NCBI GenBank assembly: GCA_004352715.1
Contig: SCFE01000075.1
Coordinates: 737,101-801,100 of the forward strand
DNA length: 64,000 nucleotides
Direction: 5' to 3'
DNA from: Hofstenia miamia
Lineage: Eukaryota > Xenacoelomorpha > Acoela
Below the pieces are notes generated by a model. The model was not told the DNA's origin and made no database searches. It saw nothing but the letters and a program-made list of their open reading frames with translations. Both the position numbers and the translations under genes were made by a program. Numbering within the stretch: position 1 is the stretch's first letter; every line of letters starts with the position of its first letter. Of this stretch, positions 34,170 through 45,420 are shown one piece after another.

Positions 34170-34746
34170 GGGGTATAACTTGGAACTGTGGCCCGGTTTA
34201 TAATAGCATTGTGCATAAGCCTAATTATGTGCAACTTCAAGAAGTTTGTTATTGACATATCACGTGCGTTTATCACCTAGTGCATTACACTCCCTATGAG
34301 AAGTGTAATGATCGAACTGCAGTTTGCTTTTTAATTGTCACATTGATTTTTTACGTCATGTATCTATTTTAATTTGAATAGTGAGTAATTACTATTACAC
34401 ACTCAGAGAGAAGAAAATCGACACAGACAAACTTTTGTTTATAATCAAAATCTAGGCATTTGATTCTGCAAACGCAATATTGTTGGTTGATTTAATATTG
34501 ACGCTGGTAAACATGGGTAGCATAAATCTTCGTTTAACAAAATTGAAAGATATACATGTATGTGACAATTATTTATTGACAATAATTATTTTACAAATAC
34601 AAAGTTCAATTTGTACATTATACAGCATTAATTTGACCCAGACCCAAATTGACCCAATTCAAAATTATGTTAACAGACCCAGACCCAACTACACAAAAAT
34701 GTGACTCAATTTGACCCAGACCCGGTTTGACCCACTTACACCTCTG

Positions 34747-35030
34747 GGTGTAACCTTTATAATAACTTCATTAGAATTGTTGATATAGTTTGTTTTAGAA
34801 AATAATATTGACATGTCATTTTCATTAACATCCTTTAATATTTCTTTATTATCAATCAATAAATTACTTTTAAATTCATTAAAATCTGTCAATTCTTCAT
34901 ATATGGGAACATTTGTAATAATAAGTTTTGGTAAAAATTTTGTTGAGGTTCTCAGATTGATATTTGTAATCTTTCCTAATGCCGCTTCTGCTGTATTTGT
35001 CTCTTCACTAAACTTAAAAATCAAAAAAAT
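34747..35030 (-). pseudogene. LINE ORF1-like fragment, part 1
   Basis: Minus strand, about 90 codons: KITNINLRTSTKFLPKLIIT, then VPIYEELTDFNEFKSNLL and NEVIIKVTP up to the hAT insertion. The layout (..LPK.II.NVP......F...L..QN..L......I.....) resembles the RNA-binding part of ORF1 proteins of LINEs. It is split from the zinc-knuckle part at 32.8-33.2 kb by the hAT element. Confidence 0.5.
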
Positions 35031-35640
35031 GTCATTGTTTTTGAAATATTACACCAACATCAAGGTTTGGGACTCAACGTTCAATATCGACAAATTTAGT
35101 ATAGCTATTAGAGACATCTTCAATGTTCTGCTTTAATATTTGAATATCCATATAAACTATCCCATTGAATGCTTACTTTTCCTCGTTATAACAAACCCAA
35201 GTAGATATTCATCTACAATTCCAGGCATAGCTCCAAATTCTTACAATATTGTAATAAATAAATCAAAAAATTTCTCATTGGACTGAGTCACTATTCTGTA
35301 TTTCTGTGGTTCATCTTATCAACTAACAAATAAACATTCAAAAGTGAAAATCTTTGTTTTTGTTTCTCGAAATATTGGGTAGTCACGCTCCAATGAAATG
35401 AAATCTAAATTTCTTGTGTTATGGCAACAAAATGACACTTTTAAATAATGAGTCTTACGACACTTTCCATTTATGTTCTTGTTATTTTCCTTGCTGTATG
35501 CTACATATTGTAGTAATGATATTCTCGATTAGAATATATCTTGGTGAATATGATATGATAACGAACCGTCGAAATGAAGATCTGTTTAAAAACTTGTTAG
35601 AGAAATCGAGGCCCAATCACAACGAAGGAACTCAAGATGC
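35031..35640. other. Spacer, no gene seen
   Basis: No feature recognised; the plus-strand frame at 34813-35136 is a shadow of the minus-strand LINE fragment. Confidence 0.4.
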
Positions 35641-35818
35641 ACCAATCAGATAAACGAATTATGTCATCAGCACGTCACAACAAGATTTTGTCATCACAGG
35701 AAACAGCAGTGAGCACAGCAAAAGACATAAATTTAATTTAAACAACATTTGATAGCTGGCTGGTTGCAGAAATTAAAAGTGTTGAACATCGGCAAGAAGA
35801 TCGCGAACACCCTGTATA
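35641..35818 (-). mobile_element. End of a mariner-type element beside a TA tract and gap
   Basis: The sequence ends ..GATCGCGAACACCCTG at 35818 followed by (TA)n. Read inward, CAGGGTGTTCGCGATC is in the style of Tc1/mariner termini (CAGGGTG..) with a TA target. The rest of the element would lie to the left, but no transposase frame is recognised there, so it is a short remnant or a non-autonomous copy. Confidence 0.4.
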
Positions 35819-35837
35819 ATATATATATATATATATA

Positions 35838-36837
35838 NNNNNNNNNNNNNNNNNNNNNNNNNNNNNNNNNNNNNNNNNNNNNNNNNNNNNNNNNNNNNNN
35901 NNNNNNNNNNNNNNNNNNNNNNNNNNNNNNNNNNNNNNNNNNNNNNNNNNNNNNNNNNNNNNNNNNNNNNNNNNNNNNNNNNNNNNNNNNNNNNNNNNNN
36001 NNNNNNNNNNNNNNNNNNNNNNNNNNNNNNNNNNNNNNNNNNNNNNNNNNNNNNNNNNNNNNNNNNNNNNNNNNNNNNNNNNNNNNNNNNNNNNNNNNNN
36101 NNNNNNNNNNNNNNNNNNNNNNNNNNNNNNNNNNNNNNNNNNNNNNNNNNNNNNNNNNNNNNNNNNNNNNNNNNNNNNNNNNNNNNNNNNNNNNNNNNNN
36201 NNNNNNNNNNNNNNNNNNNNNNNNNNNNNNNNNNNNNNNNNNNNNNNNNNNNNNNNNNNNNNNNNNNNNNNNNNNNNNNNNNNNNNNNNNNNNNNNNNNN
36301 NNNNNNNNNNNNNNNNNNNNNNNNNNNNNNNNNNNNNNNNNNNNNNNNNNNNNNNNNNNNNNNNNNNNNNNNNNNNNNNNNNNNNNNNNNNNNNNNNNNN
36401 NNNNNNNNNNNNNNNNNNNNNNNNNNNNNNNNNNNNNNNNNNNNNNNNNNNNNNNNNNNNNNNNNNNNNNNNNNNNNNNNNNNNNNNNNNNNNNNNNNNN
36501 NNNNNNNNNNNNNNNNNNNNNNNNNNNNNNNNNNNNNNNNNNNNNNNNNNNNNNNNNNNNNNNNNNNNNNNNNNNNNNNNNNNNNNNNNNNNNNNNNNNN
36601 NNNNNNNNNNNNNNNNNNNNNNNNNNNNNNNNNNNNNNNNNNNNNNNNNNNNNNNNNNNNNNNNNNNNNNNNNNNNNNNNNNNNNNNNNNNNNNNNNNNN
36701 NNNNNNNNNNNNNNNNNNNNNNNNNNNNNNNNNNNNNNNNNNNNNNNNNNNNNNNNNNNNNNNNNNNNNNNNNNNNNNNNNNNNNNNNNNNNNNNNNNNN
36801 NNNNNNNNNNNNNNNNNNNNNNNNNNNNNNNNNNNNN
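35838..36837. other. Assembly gap, exactly 1000 N
   Basis: Placeholder run of 1000 N that starts in a TA microsatellite. Confidence 0.99.
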
Positions 36838-37160
36838 GCTACTTCTTAAAATTTCTTGCATTTTATTTTATGACTATTGGAATTTCTTGGATATTTTTGC
36901 GAATTTCAAGTTTACTCAACGAATAATTTAAGAAATTTCCAAGAAAATTTGAGGATTTTCTATACTTCTTAGAATTTCTTGGAAATTTCTTTCAAGATTC
37001 TTTGAAAATCTTAAAAATTTCTTGCCAAGTTCTTGCAAGTTTTTTCCAAGAATATCTAAGAAACTTCCAAGAACTTTTCAAGATTTTTCCTGATTCTTGG
37101 ATTTCTTGAAAATTTCTTTCAAGATTCGTGGAATTTCTTGGAAATTTCTTGCCAATTTTG
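36838..37160. repeat. Degenerate AATTTCTTGG-type tandem array
   Basis: About 320 bases built from variants of (A)AATTTCTTGG/AAGATTC, with irregular spacing of about 10-25 bases. It joins abruptly to the LINE reverse transcriptase sequence at about 37150-37160, where the RT frame (..SKAFDSLDYKIG) turns into repeat-encoded residues. Its left edge is the gap. Confidence 0.75.
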
Positions 37161-37527
37161 TAATCAAGACTATCAAACGCCTTACTAAGTTCAAGCAAAG
37201 CAACACTGCTACATATGTTATTTTTGAGGAAATATCGTGTATTTTCTGTAAATTCTAGTAAAGCATCAATAGTGCCCTTGTCTAAAACCAAATTGATTTG
37301 AAGATAGTACATTATTTTCCTTTAGGTATGAATTTATTTGTTTGCATAGAAGCCTCTCAAATATTTTTGAAACAGGGTTTGTGACAGAGATGGGGCTATA
37401 ATTTATGCAATCTGTAGGGTCTCCTTTCTTAAAAATTGCAGTGATGTCTGCTCTTTTTAGACATTCAGAAAATTTACTAATATGGATTGCGTTATTAAAG
37501 GCAAATAGAAGCTGTTCTGCGAAATAC

Positions 37528-37792
37528 TTTATGTATTTTTTGATAATGAATACTGGCACATTGCAACTTCCGCTTGAAATTCTCGAATCAAGATTACTTA
37601 CAACTCCGATGAGCTCTTGCATACTGATGTAGCTGAAGTTGAAGACGTTCTGCAATGGCCTAGTCTTATTAATAAATGGTTCCTTCTTACCTCTAAACGC
37701 TCCTAACTCTCTAAATGCTATGTTCATTGCTTCAGCAATTAGATTTTTATTAGTGATGCTTTTATTATTAACCTTAATTTCTTGAATGGTGC
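37528..37792. repeat. Direct duplication within the LINE, left copy
   Basis: Repeated at 37794-38058 (offset 266) with about a dozen substitutions, including changes of residues (GVVSNLDSR versus SVVSKLDPS). It ends at the single N at 37793. It may be two alleles or two LINE copies joined by the assembler. Confidence 0.9.
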
Positions 37793-37793
37793 N

Positions 37794-38058
37794 TTTATGT
37801 ATTTTTTGATGATGAATACTGGCACATTGCAACTTCCGCTTGAAATACTCGGATCAAGTTTGCTTACAACACTGATGAGCTCCTGCATATGGATGTAACT
37901 GAAGTTGAAGACGTTCTGTAATGGCCTAGTCTTATTTATAAATGGTTCCTTCTTACCTCTAAACGTTCCTAACTCTCTAAATGCTATGTTCATTGCTTCA
38001 GCAATTAGATTTTTATTAGTGATGCTTTTATTATTAACCTTAATTTCTTGAATGGTGC
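37794..38058. repeat. Direct duplication within the LINE, right copy
   Basis: Second copy of 37528-37792, starting right after the single N. Confidence 0.9.
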
Positions 38059-38560
38059 AATCAAAAGGTTTTTCCTTATTTAAAAACCTATTAATAAACT
38101 GCCATTTATTTCGGGCTTGAGTGAGGTTTTCAAAGAAGTGTTTGTCTTGTTGTTCTCTGATCTTAGTTTTTATCTTAGATAGTTTTGATTTTACTTCATT
38201 ATATGCAGCAACGTTAATTTGAGTATGATTTCTAGAAAGTGAGTTCCAGATCTTCTTTTTTTCAACTTCTAATACATTTATTTCTTTGCTGTTTATTTTT
38301 TTGTGGGCGTTGACTTTTACATATCTATATTGAAATGGTGCATTCGTATTTAAGCAAATAATTAATTGTTTCATAATAAATTCAATCATTTCTCCTGGAT
38401 CTTGCAGTGTATATACGTAATCCCATGGCACATTTTCTAGGGAATTTCTAAAAGTTTTTTCATCAAATTATGCAAACTGCGAGTGTAAATTCTCTTCCTC
38501 ATGTTGTTGTGGAGAATTTCATTGCTAACAAATAAACATAAGTTATGGTCAGAGAATGAA

Positions 38561-38891
38561 TTAAAGATGTAATTTCTGAAAACCATGGATTCACTATTTG
38601 TTAAAAAGTAATCAATTAAGTTGTTTCCCCTTGTTGGAACTTCTTTATTTATTACATCAATTTGACATTCTTCACAGATAAAGTTTATTTTGTCTCACTT
38701 TTGGCAAGATAGTTAATGTTGTAGTCCCCCAGCAGCAAAATCTCTTTGTTGAGAGAGGAAGCATTTTGAACTTCTTGCACTTTGTATTTAATGAACTCTC
38801 TGCAGAATTGCTTTTTAGGGCAATAACTGATGTTAATAAGAGCAGATAACTTACACTTTTTTGATTTTCTTAGTTCAACCCAAAGTGTTTC
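38561..38891. repeat. Direct duplication in the endonuclease, left copy
   Basis: Repeated at 38893-39227 with small differences and a short deletion near 38690. Ends at the single N at 38892. Confidence 0.9.
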
Positions 38892-38892
38892 N

Positions 38893-39227
38893 TTAAAGAT
38901 GTAATTTCTGAAAACCATGGATTCAGTATTTGTTAAAAAGTAATCAATTAAGTTGTTTCCCCTTGTTGGAACATCATTATTTATTACATCGAGTTGACAT
39001 TCTTCACAGATAAAGTTTATGTACTTTGCCTCATTTTTGGTAAGATAGTTAATGTTGTAGTCCCCCAGCAGCATAATCTCTTTGTTGAGAGGAAAAGCAT
39101 TTTGCACTTCTTGCACTTTATATTTAATGAACTCTCTGCAGAATTGCTTTTTTGGGCAATAACTGATATTAATAAGAGCAGATAACTTACACTTTTTAGA
39201 TTTCCTTAGTTCAACCCAAAGTGTTTC
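38893..39227. repeat. Direct duplication in the endonuclease, right copy
   Basis: Second copy of 38561-38891, starting right after the single N. Confidence 0.9.
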
Positions 39228-39300
39228 GAAACATGGATGGTTAAATTCTAAGTTTTTACGCCTGATAGGGTTCATGAAGCTAGGTATTAATAGCATTAAT

Positions 39301-40371
39301 CCACCGCCTTTGGAGGAACATTATTAATAGCTAAATGAAATTTAAGTTTAATAACATAAAACTTTTATTAAAATGCTTATATTTTATGTAATACATTTAT
39401 GCATGGACAATTGCACTCCTTTCAGTGTAATTGTAATTCAGTAGAAGTGACCTTACTGATGTTATTGAATAGAGCAAATTTTAACAAGAGCTAAAAATTT
39501 GTTTAAGTAGGGAACTTGGATGTAAAAAATCCTTTTACAATCTCTAAAATTAGGAATCTCTTAATGTTTTTGCCCTATTTGTACCCACTTTAAAAAATCT
39601 ATCCCCATACTCTCCCCACTCTGACCACATATATTGAGCCACCCCACTTTCATCTCTGGTTCTAATAAAGTGGGTGAGGATTGAGTGATGAAATGACGTT
39701 ATGTATTCACAATGCAGGAAATTTACATATTGCTTAGGTTAAGCTCTTCAGATTAAAAACAATGCACCTTTATAACTAATGGTAATCATGGCACTATAAA
39801 TAATAAGCCAGAAAACATAACTCACTATTGACAACTGGAAGGTTAGAAACAGCAAACCACACTCACACAATCATATAATGAGTTGCTGCCTCATTAATTA
39901 GATTTGAACTATTCCACACACACAGATGTTAATTACAAATTAGACTATACTGAAGGGGAAAGGAACCTCAAATTTCCGTTCATACCTTTTGTAAAGATTC
40001 CACATTAAAAGAGAAATGGAATGTTGGTTCTTGCTAGAATCATTTTCAGGATGCAAAATATTATTATTATCTAAAGAAAGGAAACATACATCAGTTGAAA
40101 GAAGTGAAATGAATATTTCCAATTCAAATGACAATCACTTCCAAAAATGGTTTAGCTTTTAAATGGAAAACGAATTTCAGTTTTTCCAGATTTATCATAT
40201 TTTTATCATATATAATGTTCAATTTCAATGCATTAGCATATGGTTATTGAGCATTCAGTATTAACTCACATATTAATCAAACCATTTGCAACCAAAATTT
40301 GGTTTTTGTCTGAATTGTAAATCAATTGATTTTTTTTGCCAAGGTCTATATCAAAAGATTCCAAAAATATT
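39301..40371. other. Spacer, no gene seen
   Basis: No coding pattern or repeat recognised. A CACTTTAAAAA..CCCC patch at 39590-39660 has no motif that could be named. Confidence 0.4.
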
Positions 40372-40532
40372 TAACTTTATATTTAATGAACTCTCTGCAG
40401 AATTGCTTTTTTGGGCAATAACTCCAAATAATTAATCCTAGGAATATAACTTACACATTTTTAGCATTTCCTTAGTTCAAGTGATTATTTTTAGAAACAT
40501 GGAGTTAAATTCTAAGTTTTTACGCCTATATG
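40372..40532 (-). pseudogene. Second fragment of the LINE endonuclease
   Basis: Matches 39116-39265 (shared TATTTAATGAACTCTCTGCAG and AAATTCTAAGTTTTTACGCCT) with many changes and small insertions. A separate, older remnant of the same LINE family. Confidence 0.75.
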
Positions 40533-41980
40533 GTAATACTTAACGAGCTTTATCAGGAAGTCTAACGCAATGCAAGGTTACAGACATCTGACAACATTTT
40601 TGATATAATATTATTATCTATATGAAATAGCAGCACACTTAAAAACATTATTTATGAAGAAAATATTTTGGTAAATACATATAGTATATAATGTATTTCT
40701 ACTGTTGCTTATAATATCAAATTTAAATCAAAACTTACAGGGCATCTTTAAGAAATTCTATTTATTATTTGCAGGTGGAATATACAAATAAAAGCATCGT
40801 CAATGCTAAGTGTTCATGACAAGAACGTAATACTAGATAGAACAGCCTCACAGCATAATGTTGATATACAAGGAATCTGACATAGGAAGAATTCATTCTG
40901 TGAGAACTTATCAAAAACTAAACCAGTTATTTTACCAGTCATAAAAATGGTGAAGATTCCAAATTATTAAGCAACACGCGATGATATTGGGATTCTTTAA
41001 TTTATAAATTTAGTGGCAAGGGCTGCACTTAAGTTATCTTGATTTTTTGGTGTTGAAGATTACCTTTATTCTGGTTCTCAGCAAGCACAAAAATTTTTAA
41101 AAAATTATTTTTTTTCGGCATATATCCGTTTTTCTTGATAATAATAATATGTGCATTATTACTAGTAGTTGACTTCTGTCTGAGTGTATCTTTACACAAT
41201 GTCCAGGAAAACTTCCTTATCCTTAGTGTTAAAAAATAAATCAACAAAAATGTTGCAATTATAAAATCACTTCGCAAATGACGTCCAACTTAAGCCATGA
41301 GATCCTTCATTGATATATTTGGGTTTCTTGTTCTTCTATGCCTAGGTGTGAATTGAAGAATTAGTTTCAGCATCGTTTGATTGACAAAAAACGATGACAC
41401 TTTAATAACCTATGCCATTTATATTCATGAAAACTGTAACTCACAGAGTTGGTTGGAAAATGTTAATGAACGTATTTTCAAGCTTTCAGATAAGGGAAAG
41501 CTGTTGCACATTGTGTTCAATGGGAGCTGTTATCTCTTAAATTTAATCAGAGAAAAGATCAGAGTTTGTACAATTAATAAATCCCATCTTATCATCACTA
41601 TGAAGTTTTTAATCTTCACCCTCCACCTATCCACCCTACTCCATCAATCATTGCAATCCTAGTAAAAATTTTGGAAGTGCTGAAAATATTTGAAACATAT
41701 ATTTATACTAGTATTTCACATTTCTAAGCAAAATGCTTTGCACATAAAGAATACTATGGTAATAGCATAGAATAGCAGTAGGAACCTGGAACACAAATCA
41801 TATTAGAGGGATAGCATTGGCTGCCTTCTATTTGAATAGCACTCAAACACGTTTATTACATACTCAACCATGAAAATTAATCATTTTTGCTTGCTTGAGC
41901 TTTCAGAATACTTAATCAACATTCTGATAAAACTATCACTTATTAAGAGTAGTTTTCAAAATTTGACCCTAACAGCTGCT
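40533..41980. other. AT-rich spacer, no gene seen
   Basis: Nothing recognised; the open frames at 41029-41277 and 41381-41662 have no family pattern. Confidence 0.4.
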
Positions 41981-41987
41981 TTAAGTA

Positions 41988-42150
41988 ACGTGCACACCTA
42001 CAACTTTGCACACCACTTTTTGGGTAATTATAAAGTTTACAGCAAAAACATTTTGCGTACACACTTCCAACTTTGCGCGCAACTTTTCGGGTAATTATAA
42101 AGTTCACAGCAAAAAATATTTTGCGTACACACAACTTTGCGCACAATTTT
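41988..42150. repeat. Subterminal tandem repeat, about 68 bp, 2.4 copies
   Basis: Units start at 41988, 42055 and 42123 and contain ACACC/ACTTCCAACTTTGC, then GGGTAATTATAAAGTT.ACAGCAAAAA..ATTTT. The third is partial. They carry the same ACAACTTTGCGC word as the element ends. Confidence 0.8.
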
Positions 42151-44040
42151 TTAGATGAATTACATGTATTGCCATTTTTATTAATTAAATCTACCAGTAA
42201 ATTACACTACAAACTCAGGCCCAGCAAGAAAAAATATATGAGGGGTGCATTAGCAAAATTGCTGTCCCTTCAATAGTTGCAACTAGAATCGTCTCAGATT
42301 ATTTCTCTAAGCCCAGTACATGTACATGTATAGTGCAATCTTGATAGCCCATATAATAGTTTCCAATATATGCAAAATAATATATAATACATATATGTGT
42401 ATGTTTGGTGACTGGTGTATATTAAAACACTCAGCTCTACTTGAAAAACAAAGATAGCACATGTGTAAAATCTGAAATTCAAATAGTTTTTCATAAGAAA
42501 GGCTCACTCTTGCTATTTTTGTTTTCAGTGCAAGTTGATAAAAAAAGAATCTTGAAATAACGCTTATCAATTCATAATTTGATCAGCAAGCATGGAAAAA
42601 ATTAAATGATGCTGTCAGTTGAACACTACAATTAATTGCCCTGAAAAAATCAATTTCAGTACATTTTTACAATTATTTAATTATGCAAATTTTTGCATTT
42701 GCTTTTCTACTTTTCTAATTACAAACATCCTAATGGTATAAAAAGGACGAAAAACTCTTGCATCTGGTCTAAAGATTACATTTTTTATTCATTATAAAGC
42801 AATTTAATCTTCAAAACAAAAGTCACTTAAAATTATAAGAATTAAGTGTTCCCTACTCTCATTTAATGGTAGAAATGTTTCTGCTAAAATTCTATGTACA
42901 TAAACAAAAACTTAGTTTACTTTTGATTGCTTTGCCAATAATATTGACATATCAATATGATTTGAAAACTTCAAATGCACATATATAAAAAACCAATCAC
43001 TGTTTATTCAATTGTAACCATCAGTTTTTATTACACTATCCATTTTCAAATTTTCTCTTAAATATGTTTTTTGGTATAGAGCGAAAGTCTTCTAGTCGGT
43101 CATCACACAATTGTTTTCATGCAGTTTCTGATCATTCTGAGCTTACAAAAAGAACGTTCGCTGGAAGCAACATAGCCACATGAATGCATGCGCTTCAACA
43201 GGAAAAAAGGAAATATGTGTTTTCTATAAGAACTTTCACGAGGCTGAATTTATTTCTGACCAATTTATGATGACATATCAAAATGATTGTTGAAAGAAAA
43301 TAAATTATGTCAAATACAAAGTAATACAAAGATGAGATTGACACTTAATGCAACATAGCAGTAGTGTACGGAAAGGGGTAGGTTTTCAAAATTGATTTTG
43401 ATTGGTTAAATCAAATGAAATACTTTAAAAATGAAGGTCTATTTTTGAATATTTTGATAAATTCCGTGGGGCTTTACCGTCCATTTCGTCACTTACTTGA
43501 TCACGATAGAGTATTAGAAAATTCTGCATACGCCCCTGAAACATAGGATAGAAATTTGAGATTGATTATTTAATGATTGCGAATTTAACATCTTGGGTTA
43601 CATTGCACCTTGTTGATTCTTCTATGGAATGGAATAAAATTAAGTTAGACCTACCAAATGTTAATTGTATTCTCAAGGCTAGAATTTGAAATGCAGATTT
43701 GTAATAAAAAATTTAAATGTAAACTTTCGAATTGAAACTGCTTAGAAAATAGTTACTTAGGCATAATAAAAGAGTTCTTTCAAAAACTTATTAGGCTATA
43801 TTAAAGCTAGTTTTTCGCTTAGGTTGGAAGAATAGAACACAAATCAAATAGGTCGAAAATATAGATAATGTGTCGCCTTTTTAGTGACTGAGATTCAAGA
43901 ATTACATTTACAAAGAAAACACAAATCATTTATTCAAATACATATTTCACGAAAATATTGAGATGCAATTACTGCATTGTAAATTTAGAAAATTAGTGGA
44001 AAATAAAATGAATGAATCGCAACATCTGTTAAATGGTCAT

Positions 44041-44112
44041 TTTGCTGCCCCCTCAGAAAAAATATTCGGGGGGGGGGGTGCATCACCCCCGGTTAGCTTG
44101 GCCTCTGACTAC
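44041..44112. repeat. G-run and possible hAT-like terminus
   Basis: A run of about 11 G at 44070 and CACCCCCGGTTAGCTTGGCCTCTG ending at 44107; read inward CAGAGGCCAAGCTAACCGGG, in the style of hAT-like repeat ends. A similar CAGGGGCGTATGC end is at 43537-43525. Single ends only. Confidence 0.3.
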
Positions 44113-44460
44113 AACCAATACAATTAAGCAGTCTGAAGGAAAAAGACATAGTTTTGAAAGCACCTTGTGCAATTTAAACCAATAATAATGCGCGGGTAAA
44201 ATTGTTTCTGTCACAATGAATCGAACTATAGCAACATGCCTAATTGCAGTTTATGTCAATAAGAAACGACAAAATCTTAAGAAATCCAAAAAAAATTATG
44301 GACCAAAGAATGGATTTTTAAAAATATACATTTGTATGGCGTAACAAGTTCATTGACAAGTAAACTGCGTTTATCAGATGAAACATGTTTTGCGATTTTT
44401 TATAGAATTACTACTGATCACTTCGATTTGGGAAGTTACTTGCAAAAGCAACAAAGCTGC

Positions 44461-44560
44461 CTTAGAGAGGTCCACTGCCGTGCCTAGGGGAGGACCAGGG
44501 GGAAACAGCCCTCCCTGTGGGGCCACGGGTCCCCCTTCCTCTTGGCATCCTGGATACAAA
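44461..44560. repeat. GC-rich repeat end
   Basis: A GC-rich island in AT-rich DNA (GTGCCTAGGGGAGGACCAGG.., CCCTCCCTGTGGGGCCACGG) resembling the G/C-rich ends of the other non-autonomous repeats in the window. The overlapping opposite frames here are artefacts of the GC-rich palindromic wording. Confidence 0.3.
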
Positions 44561-45315
44561 ACTCCATAGTATTAATTCCAATATTCTGTACTAAGTTAAA
44601 GTGGAATATATTTTAGTTGAAATATATAAAATACTAATTCTATTTAAAACTTCAATGAAAAAGTGTGAAACTATTTCATATGAGTAAAACTTTGTATAAT
44701 TTATTGAACTTTGCTGGGCCATGGCCTCCCTAAATTTCAAATGCAAGCCACGAGCCTGGAGAGAGGTTATTTTACCAACTGATAGGCTTGGGAAAACTCT
44801 TCGATTTCTTGCAATAGATGACAGTTATTTTACCGATTTCACTATTATTTTGGACTCTATGTTCCATAGACAGGGTTTGCTTCTTCTATTAATTGAATTA
44901 ATTCAACCTCTTTACCATGCGTCCACATTCTTACTATATTCGAAAAGTAAACAATGAGTAATTCAAACTATACGTCAGAGGGTACATTGTGCGAATGCGC
45001 CAAACCCTGAATACAAGAATAAATGAATATTACAATTATTGAAACACAGGAAGATTATGGGATGCAAAAGTAAGAAATATTTTAAAAAAATTAAAAATTA
45101 ACACGAATTTTAAAATTGTTATTATAATATAATAATTATATCATCTGTTAATTAATTACAATAATTTTGTTCATTTGTAGTTATATTTTTATTAAAGAAA
45201 AGTAGTTTGTTAAAATGTAAATTGTGCACTCCTCAGAAATAGATTATTGAATTAAAAGTTAACAAAGTTGGATCGCGCACACACTTACAACTTTTCTTGT
45301 GCGCGCCATGAAATC

Positions 45316-45337
45316 AAGTTGTAAGTGTGCACGCTAC
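45316..45337. repeat. Right inverted repeat of the TTAA-flanked element
   Basis: Forms, with 45275-45295, a hairpin with arms of 18-19 bases (GCACACACTTACAACTT and AAGTTGTAAGTGTGCACGC), and pairs with the left terminus at 41985-42006. Confidence 0.7.
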
Positions 45338-45420
45338 TTAATGGGGAATTAATACATGTGGTTCTGCCTCCATGTCAGTCTCGCTTGATTGAATTGCGCA
45401 GTATTCACTTGTTCTCTCAA

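Larger units (their letters stand above)
33173..34746 (-). mobile_element. hAT transposon with perfect 8-bp target duplication
   Basis: Both ends read inward as CAGAGGTGTAAGTGGGTCA, and the element is flanked on each side by GGTGTAAC (33165-33172 and 34747-34754), an exact 8-bp target-site duplication as expected for hAT. Further in, both ends carry repeated GACCCAGACCC words (33211, 34636, 34676, 34713). It contains a truncated hAT transposase on the minus strand and a nested inverted-repeat element. The host sequence at the insertion is a LINE ORF1-like fragment. Confidence 0.93.
37150..38460 (-). pseudogene. LINE reverse transcriptase pseudogene
   Basis: Minus strand. From 38431: linker region (..YNEVKSKLSKIKTK, FFENLTQARNKWQFINRFL), then the RT fingers (SSGSCNVPVFIIKKY, LFAFNNAIHISKFSECLKRA, AIFKKGDPTDCINYSPISV, FERLLCKQINSYLKENNVLS, NQFGFRQGHY) and part of the palm with SKAFDSLDY, which corresponds to motif A (F-D-x-x-D). 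Past that point the sequence is the AATTTCTTGG array, so the YxDD motif and thumb are missing. It is split by the single N at 37793 and a duplicated 265-bp block. It belongs with the endonuclease part upstream (38520-39300). APE-type non-LTR element; clade not resolved. Confidence 0.8.
38461..39300 (-). pseudogene. LINE AP-endonuclease pseudogene
   Basis: Minus strand. The frame from 39296 carries the second half of an APE-like endonuclease: WVELRKSKKCKLSALINISY, EIMLLGDYNINYL (the GD.N motif), GNNLIDYFLTNTESM and, past 38560, FSDHNLCLFVSNE (the SDH motif). It is the N-terminal domain of the same LINE whose RT lies at 37150-38460. The start is missing; a duplicated segment and the single N at 38892 interrupt it. 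Confidence 0.8.
41985..45337. mobile_element. Putative TTAA-flanked DNA element, no transposase
   Basis: The left end GTAACGTGCACACCTACAAC (to 42006) and the right end, read inward, GTAGCGTGCACACTTACAAC (from 45337 to 45316) agree at 20 of 22 positions, and both abut TTAA (41981-41984 and 45338-45341). TTAA targets are used by piggyBac and Kolobok elements. Inside the left end the terminus motif recurs as a 67-68-bp subterminal repeat (starts at about 41988, 42055 and 42123), and inside the right end there is an opposite-facing copy (45275-45295). No transposase is visible in the 3.35 kb, so it would be non-autonomous. Alternatively two solo short elements happen to face each other. Confidence 0.6.

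Noticed and set aside
34813-35136. Plus-strand ORF of 107 codons
   Set aside because: Shadow of the minus-strand LINE ORF1-like fragment.
44374-44569. Pro/Gly-rich ORFs on both strands
   Set aside because: Created by a GC-rich palindromic repeat end; no protein pattern.
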